From contig NZ_JAQGPL010000001.1 of assembly GCF_028826105.1 (NCBI RefSeq), positions 4,490,501-4,554,500 on the forward strand: a DNA stretch of 64,000 nt. Direction: 5' to 3'. Both the position numbers and the translations under genes were made by a program. Position 1 is the stretch's first letter. Each line of letters begins with the position of its first letter. Positions 33,127 through 41,591 of the stretch are shown here, in pieces. Source of the DNA: Paenibacillus humicola. Its GTDB lineage: Bacteria; Bacillota; Bacilli; Paenibacillales; Paenibacillaceae. The notes under the pieces were generated by a model. It searched no databases. It was not told the DNA's origin and saw nothing but the letters and a program-made list of their open reading frames with translations.

Positions 33127-34405
33127 ATCGGGCGTTCCTCTCCTTGCCCTCAAGCGAGAGCATGTGCTGTACGGCTCTTTTGGCGCTTGCCGTCGCGGCG
33201 TCGGCCAATAGCTCGCCATGCGCCGCCCAGTCCCCGGCCACATATAAGCCTTGTATTTCCGGTACGGCAGGCCCCGGCTGCTCACGGCGGTTCATATGCA
33301 TGAAATCGTGGGAAACGGTAATATCAGGCAGGTATTGTTTGGCAGCCAGTTCATTCCGCCATCCCGGCTGGGCCAAATCCAGCAAGCCTTCAAGTTCGCG
33401 CAAATCCCGGTCCGGATCGTTCTCTTTTCCCCGGTACTTGATCAGGGATACGACCTGCGCGCCATCGTCGCTTAAATAAGCCGCACGCGATTGATTGGAT
33501 AAGAAGACGGTTTGGTCGATCCCATAGATCAATTGATGTTTCGGTTTCGACAGACGCCGCAGGGCAACGTCCAGGCAGGCGGCCGTAATTTCGACCGCTT
33601 GTTCTTTCCAGGTATGAAGGGCGGTTCTTTCTGCAAAAGGGACCAGCTGGCAGGCAATCGAAGGCGATGTGGCAAGGATGACATTGCGAGCATCGATTTT
33701 CGTTCCATCCTCGCAAAGAACGTGCTGTACGTTCCCGCTCTGAACCCCGATGGACACGACTTTGCAATGGGTTACGAACCTCACGCCGTGATCGGAGGCC
33801 GTTTGGCGTAAGGTCTCCACCAATTGGCCCCAGCCGCGATCCAGATAGATGACGCCTTGAAGCGCGTTTTGAAGCTGTCCGAGCACGGGACCCGCGGCGG
33901 GCAAATCAGGCCCGGCCACATAGCTGGCGGTACGCGACAACGCATAAAAGATGTTGCGCACCATCGGATCGTGCAAGTTCCCTTCTATCCATTCGCGCAG
34001 ACTCATGCGGTCATATTCGCGGGTATCCATTTTGGCCAATTTCATCAGCCAGGAAGCAAGCTCCGTTTTCCCCTTCCAGGATAAAAGCGTCGTCGTAAGA
34101 AGCGTCTTCATATTTGCGGGCAGCGTGATCAATTTCCCTTTCCAAAGGCCGTATCCGTTCGTCGAGGGCTGATTTCCCTGCACGTTCACTCCCAATTCCA
34201 TGAACGTTGCGTACGCATCCCCTTTATACAGCGCATGCCCGCCCAAATTGAAGTAAGCTCCATGTTTCTTATTGGAAATGGCCCGGCCGCCCAAGCGATC
34301 CTGTTTTTCGATGACGATTGTTTGCTTCCCTGCCTTTGCCGCATAAATAGCCGCGGTCAACCCCGCAATCCCTCCGCCGACAACAACCACATCATACTTC
34401 TGCAT
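33104..34405 (-). CDS. FAD-dependent amine/phytoene-desaturase-like oxidoreductase, target of the ECF41 sigma factor
   Basis: This 433-residue flavoprotein opens with YDVVVVGGGIAGLTAAIYAA and RLGGRAISNK, the GxGxxG and GGRA motifs of the phytoene desaturase and protoporphyrinogen oxidase group. Near the end, EIQGLYVAGDWAAHGELLAD is the C-terminal FAD motif. It would oxidise a hydrophobic substrate or amine. Its start has AAAGGA. The promoter upstream has the exact ECF41 sequence, and the sigma gene follows in overlap, so enzyme and sigma factor form a self-sustaining unit. The substrate is unknown. Confidence 0.85.
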   Translation of the reverse strand: MQKYDVVVVGGGIAGLTAAIYAAKAGKQTIVIEKQDRLGGRAISNKKHGAYFNLGGHALYKGDAYATFMELGVNVQGNQPSTNGYGLWKGKLITLPANMKTLLTTTLLSWKGKTELASWLMKLAKMDTREYDRMSLREWIEGNLHDPMVRNIFYALSRTASYVAGPDLPAAGPVLGQLQNALQGVIYLDRGWGQLVETLRQTASDHGVRFVTHCKVVSIGVQSGNVQHVLCEDGTKIDARNVILATSPSIACQLVPFAERTALHTWKEQAVEITAACLDVALRRLSKPKHQLIYGIDQTVFLSNQSRAAYLSDDGAQVVSLIKYRGKENDPDRDLRELEGLLDLAQPGWRNELAAKQYLPDITVSHDFMHMNRREQPGPAVPEIQGLYVAGDWAAHGELLADAATASAKRAVQHMLSLEGKERNARYEHRGIV

Positions 34406-34437
34406 CGTTCATCATCCTTTCGGAATTTTACCTGTAT

Positions 34438-34464
34438 GACGGGGAAGGGAGGCGAGATGTGACA
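34438..34464 (-). promoter_or_regulatory. ECF41-type promoter
   Basis: On the minus strand TGTCACA (34464-34458) and CGTC (34441-34438) are separated by exactly 16 bases, the published ECF41 motif. The -10 end lies 33 bases before the FAD oxidoreductase ATG. Confidence 0.85.
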
Positions 34465-34601
34465 CATTCGCAGGAAAAGTTTTCACTCGATTTTTCATGA
34501 AGGTTTTGACCGGAGACAACGGCGAATCGCGGCCGACGAAAAACGAAGCAGGAATCGTAGTTTTGCACGATGTTAATCGTGCTCTCTCGTCTTCACTATT
34601 T

Positions 34602-34740
34602 TCAATTTTGTCCGATAGAAGGGCGCATGCCATCGAATACAATCGCGAGTATCCGTTCCAATATAGACCGGTCTCAGCAGGCATGCTCCGCGGCTGGCGC
34701 AAAATGGATGACAAAATAGGTGCTTCATGATCAGCTTTTA
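34602..34740 (-). pseudogene. Possible TetR C-terminal fragment, frameshifted
   Basis: The minus strand encodes DHEAPILSSILRQPRSMPAE in one frame and then SILERILAIVFDGMRPSIGQ, ending in TGA at 34602, in another. The second piece resembles the final helix of TetR proteins. Neither frame alone spans both. It lies directly upstream of the ECF41 promoter region. The reading is a visual guess and the fragment is short. Confidence 0.3.
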
Positions 34741-34746
34741 TAATCT

Positions 34747-34947
34747 TTAACCAGTTAATAAGAGAAAAGTGCGGTTCATCATACGATTTAGTTTAATCAT
34801 CATTTCATGTTCGCCGTAAATCAGGGTTAGATGCTGCCCGTCAGCAGCGTAGTAATAATGTCTGGTACCCCCGCTTGAATCAGCCAATTTGCCTAGCTTT
34901 CGCAGCAGTTCGAAGTCCAGCCAATCATCGTCGAAGGTAAGCCTCAA
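34747..34947 (-). CDS. Small protein of unknown function
   Basis: A 66-residue frame begins at a TTG (34947) about 12 bases after AAGGA and reads RLTFDDDWLDFELLRKLGKL, later DGQHLTLIYGEHEMMIKL. The composition is protein-like (acidic N-terminus, alternating strands) and there are no close relatives I recognise. The TTG start and weak site leave real doubt that it is expressed. Confidence 0.4.
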   Translation of the reverse strand: MRLTFDDDWLDFELLRKLGKLADSSGGTRHYYYAADGQHLTLIYGEHEMMIKLNRMMNRTFLLLTG

Positions 34948-35034
34948 TCATAATTTGATCCTTCATGCTTAAAAGCGATCCTTGCATTCTCTTTTTCGAT
35001 CAACGAAGCTCTCAACTTGGAAAAATCGGCCGGT

Positions 35035-36999
35035 TTACCAGCCGATCTCCAAAGTATCGCCTTCATGGCTGATGTGCAGTTTCGTCTCCCCGAATGCCGC
35101 CTTGCAGTACGGATTATCGAACCGGGGATAGTCCTTCAGCGATATTTCCTTCCCGTTTAGCTCGAACGGCTCGTTCCAGCCGAAGCGGATCAGCCCTTGC
35201 GTCGGCGATTCATACGTCATGCCGAGCGCATCGCCGCTTGTGGCCGAGCGCGAGATTCGTTCGACGAACGCTTCGAAGCTGCCGTGCGAGGTGGCATCGC
35301 CCAGTTCGCAAATCCATACGTTGTTATGCCCATTCGCCGCCAGATCGTACTGCCCGGCCAGCTCCGGACGGAGACAGTCGGCAAAATAGCTCGCCGGCAG
35401 ACTGCGTTCCGGCGTCAGCTCGAGCCAGCGCGTGGGACGGAACGAGCATAATGCGACATACGCATCGACTTTTCGGCCAAAAATCCAACGCCCCTGCTCG
35501 ACGACCTCGTGGAAGTGAGCGACAGGAAAGTACGCATGCGTGTAGAGCGCCGGATACTGAGGGAAATAGGCCCGATCGGGACGGATGTGGTACAGCGACA
35601 CCAGTACATTCTTATACGCCATCGCCTTCGGCAGCACGCCGTCGCCGATCCAGTAGTTCGGACGCCCGATCAGATGCCCGGCCCCGGGATGCGTCGTGTA
35701 CACGACCGCTTGTCCGCCGAGCGACGCTTTCCAAATCTGCTGCTGGTAAGCGTGCTGGCCCTGCCGATACTGCTGAGCGCAGCCCAGCATATACGAGCGC
35801 GTGCGGTACGAATAAATGTCGACGCGGGACATGGCGGGCGGGTCCGGACTCGGATCGTAAGCTACCTTTGCCTGGTCGTACAGCTTGTAATGATCGTAAT
35901 ACGCCTTGCACATCGCATACATGCCGTAATTCTCGGGGCAATATTTTACGGAAGACGCGACCACATCGCGGTGGTTAAACAGCTGCGCGCCCCAGAAAAA
36001 CATCAGATCGTCGAGGTCGTCGGGATCGACGCCGTACAGACGCGCTTCCTCCGCGTTCAAGCTGTGCCGCTCGCGGTTTTCCATCTCGTCCCGGTCGTCC
36101 CAAGCGATGCGCTGCAGCAGCAAGGGCATATCGTAATCGGTTGTCGTCAGAAAAGATTGAAAATAATGATAGTATTCCGGCAGCTCCCCCTTGCCCCAAA
36201 GCACGTAAAATACGGCATGGACGTACTGCACGTCGGGATTGACGGAGATGTTGTACGTGACGCGGCCCTGCGTGCCGCCGAAGTCGGTGCCGAACGAATT
36301 GACGGCGATATGGAACAGCAGCAGCGTAATGAGATCGCCCGCTTTTTTCCGAATCGTCTCATCCCGGGCGAAATCGTGCAAATTCATCAGGGCCAGCATA
36401 TCCTCTGCATAATAGCAGGAGGAGTTCCATTCGCTGAAGTCAAGCTTGATCCGCCAGTCCATCCAGCGCAGCAGCATCCGCTCGCCATGCTGCCGGTGCT
36501 CCTCGCCGGTCTGTCCGTTGTTCGGGAAAATATCCTCTTCGAGCATCTGCCCGGCTAAATATTCGTTCGAATGAAACAAAATTTGATGATTTTCCGTGAA
36601 ATAACAGCCACCGGCTTCCCCCGGCTCGAGCATCCAGTATTTATCCTCCCGGACAAGCTTCACCAGCCGCTCGCGCAGCCCGGAAGGGAGCAGCTTCGAA
36701 TCGGGATACCGGTACAGGATGCGCAGGACGCAAGCCTGGGCGAAATCGCAGCAATCGTGCCGGGCGACGATAAAATCGATCGTATCCTCGAACGCCGCCA
36801 CATTCAGCGGCTCCGTCTCCTCGCCGAGCTTCTCCAGCTCGAATTTCACCAGCTCAAGCCCGACGCGGTGATACACCCGCAGCCCCTCCTGACTGCGCGC
36901 CGGATGCCCGCCGCTCGCGATACTCCGCAGCAGCTCCCGCTTGCGCGCCGGAATTCCCGCCTGAATCGACTCGACCTTCACGCTCTCCGTCAGTTTCAT
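35035..36999 (-). CDS. Large uncharacterised protein, possibly (alpha/alpha)6-barrel carbohydrate-related
   Basis: This 654-residue protein has no signal peptide or membrane helix. Its first 400 residues are helix-rich with many W, Y and H residues (for example CYFTENHQILFHSNEYLAGQ and EWNSSCYYAEDMLALMNLHD), a style typical of alpha/alpha-toroid polysaccharide lyases and hydrolases. The second half is strand-rich (VVYTTHPGAGHLIGRPNYWI, then WELTPERS-like segments). ENHQILFHS and the GHLIGRPNYW region may be active-site stretches. I cannot name the family. AAGGAGGC precedes the ATG. It stands alone; the nearby sugar transporter suggests sugar use but does not prove it. Confidence 0.6.
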   Translation of the reverse strand: MKLTESVKVESIQAGIPARKRELLRSIASGGHPARSQEGLRVYHRVGLELVKFELEKLGEETEPLNVAAFEDTIDFIVARHDCCDFAQACVLRILYRYPDSKLLPSGLRERLVKLVREDKYWMLEPGEAGGCYFTENHQILFHSNEYLAGQMLEEDIFPNNGQTGEEHRQHGERMLLRWMDWRIKLDFSEWNSSCYYAEDMLALMNLHDFARDETIRKKAGDLITLLLFHIAVNSFGTDFGGTQGRVTYNISVNPDVQYVHAVFYVLWGKGELPEYYHYFQSFLTTTDYDMPLLLQRIAWDDRDEMENRERHSLNAEEARLYGVDPDDLDDLMFFWGAQLFNHRDVVASSVKYCPENYGMYAMCKAYYDHYKLYDQAKVAYDPSPDPPAMSRVDIYSYRTRSYMLGCAQQYRQGQHAYQQQIWKASLGGQAVVYTTHPGAGHLIGRPNYWIGDGVLPKAMAYKNVLVSLYHIRPDRAYFPQYPALYTHAYFPVAHFHEVVEQGRWIFGRKVDAYVALCSFRPTRWLELTPERSLPASYFADCLRPELAGQYDLAANGHNNVWICELGDATSHGSFEAFVERISRSATSGDALGMTYESPTQGLIRFGWNEPFELNGKEISLKDYPRFDNPYCKAAFGETKLHISHEGDTLEIGW

Positions 37000-37148
37000 C
37001 GGATCCTTGCCTCCTTCGTATGTTTCGCCCGCTCCTGTTCGTACGGGCGGACGCTTCCTTCATCTGCGCAGACCTCGGCCCCGGCCAATCGCGCGGCGGT
37101 CTGATCCCTGGAGCTTTGAACTCCCGTTCCGCGTCAACCGAATGGCGT

Positions 37149-37772
37149 TCATGTGCACGACTTACTGAAGAACCGGCTGGATTTTTCGACTAAGTCGTTC
37201 AATATCTCTAAGGACCGGTTTACATTGCTTACCTCTAATAAGTGGTCGGCATCTTGTATTCGAAGGACTTCTGTATTTCGAAATCCCTCGACTTGCTTCA
37301 TATCTTCCTCCTGAAAAACCGGATCTTCGGTACCGCTTACAACGAAGCCGCCAAATTTCTCAATGAACGGAATTGTTGATCGAATAGGTGTTAAGAACAT
37401 GTGCCGGATCGATTTTTCTTTAAACAATTCAGCCGTTTTACCGGCGATGTAAGTTCCAAGACTTTTGCTGACAAATACGACCTCATTATACTGATGAATG
37501 ATCTGGCTGATCGAGGTGTAGCATTCTTGGATCAACTGGTCGACTTTCGTTTTGTCAAAAGCGGTTCTTGCAGATTGGTAGCCATACTCTAGCATCAATA
37601 GATCATGCCCCGCTTCATAGGCGGATTTACTCGTATAGTATAAAAGAGGTAATTCACACGAATAATTTTGCCCAGGGAAAAACACAGCCACTGAGGGGTT
37701 GCCATTTTGCACATATTTGTGAACAATATCCCTGCCCCAAGCGGAGGGTAAAATAATTTTATCCACTTGCAT
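37149..37772 (-). CDS. Small alpha/beta hydrolase
   Basis: This 207-residue protein starts at 37772 after GAGGTGG. NEVVFVSKSLGTYIAGKTAE holds the nucleophile elbow in the form SKSLG, DLLMLEYGYQS is an earlier strand, VSGTEDPVF supplies the acid, and IQDADHLLEV the histidine. Similar short Firmicutes proteins are called alpha/beta family hydrolases. The substrate is unknown. It stands between the large uncharacterised gene and the TetR gene, all on the minus strand, but with no shared function evident. Confidence 0.7.
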   Translation of the reverse strand: MQVDKIILPSAWGRDIVHKYVQNGNPSVAVFFPGQNYSCELPLLYYTSKSAYEAGHDLLMLEYGYQSARTAFDKTKVDQLIQECYTSISQIIHQYNEVVFVSKSLGTYIAGKTAELFKEKSIRHMFLTPIRSTIPFIEKFGGFVVSGTEDPVFQEEDMKQVEGFRNTEVLRIQDADHLLEVSNVNRSLEILNDLVEKSSRFFSKSCT

Positions 37773-37927
37773 CCAGGCCACCTCTTTGAATTCGAAATGA
37801 CAAATCTCGTTCCTCGTGTTGTTCCCTTTTACAGCCGTGCCTGATCCGGCTCCGGCACCCGCTTTATTCAGCAACTTGAAAGGGACTGCATGCAGCAGCC
37901 CCTTCCGTTAACTCCCTTGTTGTCGGA

Positions 37928-38581
37928 TTAAGAAATATCGGTTGACATGTGCTTGATGTCCTTCGGCCACAAATACGAATGAAGCATGTCGACCGCTTCT
38001 TCGATCAAGCGCTCCCGAGGGATGTCCGTTTCGCCAAAAGCTGCGGCTTCAACTATTCGGTGCACAGCCAAGATGATGACTGTCGCCGCTGCATCCGGGT
38101 CCTTGATCCGAATTTCCTGCTTCCAGGAACGAAGCAGCCGGGCTGTAATCTTATAGAAAAACCGCAATTTTTTATTCCCCATGTTTTTAATTTCAGGATA
38201 AGACATCTTCATGATGTCCATCTCCCGATGGAAACCGATATCAATCTCATGGACCTTGATCAAGATCTCGATTACGTCCCGGATGAGCTCCCGTTTGTTC
38301 TGGCTGGTGTTCAGTTGAAGGGCGCCGTGACCCCGAAGAGCCGTTGTGAAGCGTTCATGGAAAAGAGCCAACGCGTCCTTAAAAATCTCCATTTTATCCG
38401 TGTAATAGGAATAGACACTGCCAACGGCCACCTTCGCTTCCTTCGCAATTTCCTTCGTATTTGTGGCGTGAAAGCCCTTCTCCGAGAACAGCTTCATGGC
38501 CGCCGCAACGATTTTCCTCTTGGTCTCCATACTTCGCTGCTGCCGGGGGATTCGGGTCTTGTCCTGGTCATTTTCTTCCAA
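37928..38581 (-). CDS. TetR/AcrR-family transcriptional regulator
   Basis: This 217-residue protein has the TetR domain at about residues 18-65 (RKIVAAAMKLFSEKGFHATN, then EIAKEAKVAVGSVYSYYTDK, with YSYY in place of YHYF). The C-terminal ligand domain is typical in length. It starts at TTG 38581 with AGGTGA before it. Two TGAAC...GTTCA palindromes lie in the divergent promoter region at 38640-38687, one inside the spacer of a promoter reading away from it. The gene it controlled appears to have been lost; only a short ORF and a beta-lactamase-family gene follow on the plus strand. Confidence 0.88.
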   Translation of the reverse strand: MEENDQDKTRIPRQQRSMETKRKIVAAAMKLFSEKGFHATNTKEIAKEAKVAVGSVYSYYTDKMEIFKDALALFHERFTTALRGHGALQLNTSQNKRELIRDVIEILIKVHEIDIGFHREMDIMKMSYPEIKNMGNKKLRFFYKITARLLRSWKQEIRIKDPDAAATVIILAVHRIVEAAAFGETDIPRERLIEEAVDMLHSYLWPKDIKHMSTDIS

Positions 38582-38639
38582 ATTTCATCACCTATACCTC
38601 ATTTTATTATCTCCCCCCATTCCAAGTCAACGAATGAAA

Positions 38640-38693
38640 TGAACTATAGTTCACAATTTTATATTGACAAAAATGAACCTTAGTTCATATAAT
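38640..38693 (+). promoter_or_regulatory. TetR operators and divergent promoter
   Basis: TGAACTATAGTTCA at 38640-38653 is a perfect palindrome; TGAACCTTAGTTCA at 38674-38687 is nearly so. TTGACA at 38664-38669 and TATAAT at 38688-38693, 18 bases apart, form a consensus plus-strand promoter with the second operator in its spacer. Confidence 0.75.
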
Positions 38694-38730
38694 TCACATA
38701 GAATATGTTTCCATTGTATCCGGATATTAC

Positions 38731-38883
38731 ATGGCGCTCTTGAATACCTCCATCGTCTTGCGGGGCATCCTCTTCGCGCTGATCTCCGACCGTTGGTACG
38801 GCAAGAAGCTGGCGCTTGGTTCGTGGGCTGCCGCGCCGACCTCGCCGAGGACGAATGCCAGAAGAGAAAAATCGGATGAGTAG
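38731..38883 (+). CDS. Short ORF, probable remnant of the regulator's target gene
   Basis: ATG at 38731 opens 50 codons (MALLNTSIVLRGILFALISD) directly after the repressed promoter, ending TAG at 38883, eight bases before the next gene. The hydrophobic N-terminus and RWYGKKLALG stretch resemble a membrane-transporter piece, but it is too short for any family call. It may be a leftover of a deleted target gene. The ribosome site is poor. Confidence 0.3.
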   Translation: MALLNTSIVLRGILFALISDRWYGKKLALGSWAAAPTSPRTNARREKSDE

Positions 38884-38890
38884 GGATGGG

Positions 38891-40456
38891 ATGAATATGA
38901 GAATGAGAAAGATAGCACTCATCATATGCGGTCTGTTTATCTTCCCCCTATTGGTCATCTTTCCCCTATCCAGTTCAGCTCAAAGTGATGGAAGCATGCA
39001 AGCAGAGCGATCTGAAGCTTCAGTCTTCACCAAAGTGGATGCGTATATTGCTCGTGAAATGAAACGGCAGCGTCTTCCGGGGCTGGCTCTCGGGATTGTG
39101 CAGGGGGATCGCATACTTTACCTTAAGGGCTACGGTCATGCCGATTCATCGGGTCGTCCCGTCACACCTGAAACGCCTTTCGGAATCGGTTCGATCGGCA
39201 AATCGGTTACCGCTATAGCTGTTTTGCAGCTGGCCGAAGCAGGGAAAATAGACTTGGATGCGCCTATACAGCGCTATTTCCCCAAGTATAACGGAGCAAA
39301 GTTCATTACGGTACGTCAGTTACTTAACCAAACAAGCGGATTCACCCAAATATCAACTTTCAGCAACACGCTGTCAAGTATCAATGAAAACCAAGATGCA
39401 ATAGAGAAAAACACCATGTCTTATGCGGAAAAGTTTCTAAAGAAAGAAAAAAAAACCGTATCCTCATACAGGTATTCGAACGCAAATTATGTACTGCTCG
39501 GCTATATTGTGCAGCAAGTATCCGGCGAGTCCTATGGGGAATATGTGAAGGAACATATTTTCAGCCCTTTGTCCATGCATAACAGCTTCGTTACGATCGA
39601 TGAGGCGGCTGAACACGGACTGGCCGCGCCTTACCGCCGGATATTCGGATTCAACGTTGCCTACCAAGGCCCCTATGTTTATATTCCAGGGGATGTACCT
39701 GCAGGCTACCTTTATTCCAGTGTGGAGGACATGAGCCATTACTTGATCGCGCAAATAAACGGAGGGAGATATGATGATCATTCCGTACTCTCTTCGGAAG
39801 GCGTACGACTTATGCAGTCCGAACCGGTTCCGGGAACGTACGCCATGGGTTGGATGTCGGATAACATAAACGGTTTACCGGTTATCAGTTCTCCGGGCGG
39901 GTCGGCCGGCTTCCAAGCCCAAACCTTTATTATTCCGGAAAAACAACTGGGGGTTATTGTATTCGCCAACGTACTCGATGCGATCGACGCAGCTTTTCTC
40001 AAAACACATATCATTACGACTACCCACATCGCCTCCGGGGTCATAAACATACTGAACGGTCAACCGATTAAAGGGTCGGGTCCAAGCATGTCGCAAAAAT
40101 ACTTGCTTATCGATGGATTAATATTGCTGCTCAGCGTTTGGTTATTATACATGACCGTTCGAACTGCGAAGCGCTGCCTGGGTCCGTTGAGTCCTGAAAA
40201 TTCGAGCCTATCGATCAAAGTTATAACCAAAATTGTTCTCGAATTTACCGGTCTGATTATTATCCTGACATTGAGTATGACCCAAATTGTGCCGGTATGG
40301 CATATAGCAACAATCTTTCAGCCGGACGTCATGTTTTGGCTCAAGATGATGGCTGTACTTATGGCACTGAAGGGATGCATGGGAATCATCCGGTTGGTTC
40401 GGACGATGCGGGCATTGCGGTCTGACAGCCAGATGAAAGGCAATTTTCGGAGTTAA
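38891..40456 (+). CDS. Beta-lactamase-family serine hydrolase with C-terminal membrane helices
   Basis: This 521-residue protein starts near 38891 with a signal peptide (KIALIICGLFIFPLLVIFPL). The penicillin-binding fold has SIGKS (SxxK) near residue 95, YSNAN (YxN) near 190, and a later GGSAGF region in the KTG position. GLALGIVQGDRILYLKGYG is typical of class-C-like esterases and peptidases. The last 100 residues contain three or four helices, anchoring it in the membrane with the domain outside. Family members include D-aminopeptidases and esterases; resistance is not implied. It lies downstream of a TetR-controlled promoter and may be induced with it. Confidence 0.85.
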   Translation: MNMRMRKIALIICGLFIFPLLVIFPLSSSAQSDGSMQAERSEASVFTKVDAYIAREMKRQRLPGLALGIVQGDRILYLKGYGHADSSGRPVTPETPFGIGSIGKSVTAIAVLQLAEAGKIDLDAPIQRYFPKYNGAKFITVRQLLNQTSGFTQISTFSNTLSSINENQDAIEKNTMSYAEKFLKKEKKTVSSYRYSNANYVLLGYIVQQVSGESYGEYVKEHIFSPLSMHNSFVTIDEAAEHGLAAPYRRIFGFNVAYQGPYVYIPGDVPAGYLYSSVEDMSHYLIAQINGGRYDDHSVLSSEGVRLMQSEPVPGTYAMGWMSDNINGLPVISSPGGSAGFQAQTFIIPEKQLGVIVFANVLDAIDAAFLKTHIITTTHIASGVINILNGQPIKGSGPSMSQKYLLIDGLILLLSVWLLYMTVRTAKRCLGPLSPENSSLSIKVITKIVLEFTGLIIILTLSMTQIVPVWHIATIFQPDVMFWLKMMAVLMALKGCMGIIRLVRTMRALRSDSQMKGNFRS

Positions 40457-40632
40457 TGATGATGGCGTTCAAACCGTCAGCTTATTTCTTTATACATTTG
40501 ATAATGATTGTTGGAGGACTTAAACGTGCTTTTATTCCTGAGTACCACTTCGTTGGCGAACTGTCGTCTGTCTCAGGGACTCTAGATTTGTACCTGCTAC
40601 TTCAACCCGAGATCCTACCCGAATGGCTCTAG
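40456..40632 (+). CDS. Possible 58-residue ORF coupled to the hydrolase gene
   Basis: Its ATG overlaps the hydrolase stop in a TAATG junction. The product starts AFKPSAYFFIHLIMIVGG, one hydrophobic segment, and ends with LSSVSGTLDLYLLLQPEILP. No family is recognised. Coupling is the main support. From 40633 to 40766 I see no gene. Confidence 0.35.
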   Translation: MMMAFKPSAYFFIHLIMIVGGLKRAFIPEYHFVGELSSVSGTLDLYLLLQPEILPEWL

Positions 40633-40766
40633 AATATCCAACAACCGGCTCCCAAGGGGAACCGGTAAAAACCTTCATTCTTTCCGTCATATCAGATTCT
40701 CTCCTTCTCGTTATTCGTTAGATAAGCAAATTTAAAATTGTAATCTTGAATAATTTGACTTCATCA

Positions 40767-41197
40767 TCAGGTGAACTCAATCAATTTCTTGTCTATTTCT
40801 GCGACCGTTCCAATATCCGATACACCATCCCACAGAATAATTGACTTCGCTTCATCATTCTCAACGAAATCATTTAGCTCAGTCAATTGAGCCGCGTACA
40901 AACTGCCGTATTCCGTCCTTTCAGGGCCATGAAAACTTGGCTGCAGTCTAAATTTCATTAAACAAATAATTCCCTCCGAACACACTGCCTAGCAGTTTCT
41001 CCTTTTTCAATAACGCCACCAGGTAATTCCCAATAATTTCTCCATTTGTTATACATGAAAAGGTACTTTCCCTGGCACTTCACGACAATTAATGCATGCG
41101 TAAGTGGAGCATCGAGTTCCGAAGCAACGATTTGTTCTTCTTTGATTTTTAAGAATTTCAGGAAAATGTTCCCCTTTGCCTCTGTCATGATTGCCAT
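40767..41197 (-). pseudogene. Nudix hydrolase with an internal deletion
   Basis: One frame (41197 to 40958) encodes ALIVVKCQGKYLFMYNKWRN, then LPGGVIEKGETARQCVRREL, which is the Nudix box up to REL, and then stops. A second frame continues from about 40960 to 40767 as MKFRLQPSFHGPERTEYG and ends DIGTVAEIDKKLIEF. The EExG part of the box, needed for metal binding, is missing at the junction. The two halves look otherwise well preserved, so the deletion is probably recent. It is one of three broken Nudix genes in the window. Confidence 0.65.
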
Positions 41198-41221
41198 TTC
41201 TATATCCCTCCGTTCGGAAAC

Positions 41222-41254
41222 AAAAAACGCGCTGGACCCTTGGTCCTGCGCGTT
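41222..41254 (-). terminator. Strong hairpin, minus-strand terminator
   Basis: AACGCGC and GGACC arms pair with GGTCC and GCGCGTT around a three-base loop; the minus strand ends in TTTTT. No intact gene reads into it from the right, so it may be the relic of a lost gene. Confidence 0.55.
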
Positions 41255-41444
41255 GTATCTCGCAGGATGGGCAGCGCGAAAAGCGTTAACCCATCCCTTT
41301 TTTAGGAATGTGCTAACGCTTTGTGTGACAATGGGATTGTTTTAAGAGCAGACTGAACATTTGATCTCCCCGTTAATCAACATTATGGTAATAATAACCG
41401 TATCCTTGCAGATGAGTCAAGGATTCATTATCCTTTATCGCTTT

Positions 41445-41500
41445 TCGCGGTCCCCTTCAAGGTTGTTAGCAGCTGATTGTTTTAAAGGCTTGGTATTAAG
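41445..41500 (-). pseudogene. Fragment of an FN3-domain gene
   Basis: Positions 41451-41486 match 44221-44256 inside the FN3 gene with about three differences. In the matching frame it reads NNQLLTTLKGTAKSDKG against NNQLLTTLKGTASS in the gene. The frame upstream is broken by a stop. It is a remnant of a second copy of that gene. Confidence 0.55.
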
Positions 41501-41547
41501 TACCGATGATCCGCCTCAGTCCATCAATCGGCAGTCGGCATTTTAGG

Positions 41548-41591
41548 GGAGTAGAACTTTCCTGCACCGAAAAGTTCTACTCCTTTTTTTT
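41548..41591 (+). terminator. Strong terminator without an upstream gene
   Basis: GGAGTAGAACTTT and AAAGTTCTACTCC form a 13-bp stem followed by eight T. No intact plus-strand gene precedes it. Confidence 0.7.

Noticed and set aside
35509..36558. Plus-strand 349-codon open frame
   Set aside because: Antisense to the 654-residue gene with SD and coherent protein sequence.
38891..40456. Beta-lactamase resistance gene
   Set aside because: The fold covers esterases and peptidases; membrane helices at the C-terminus point to another role.
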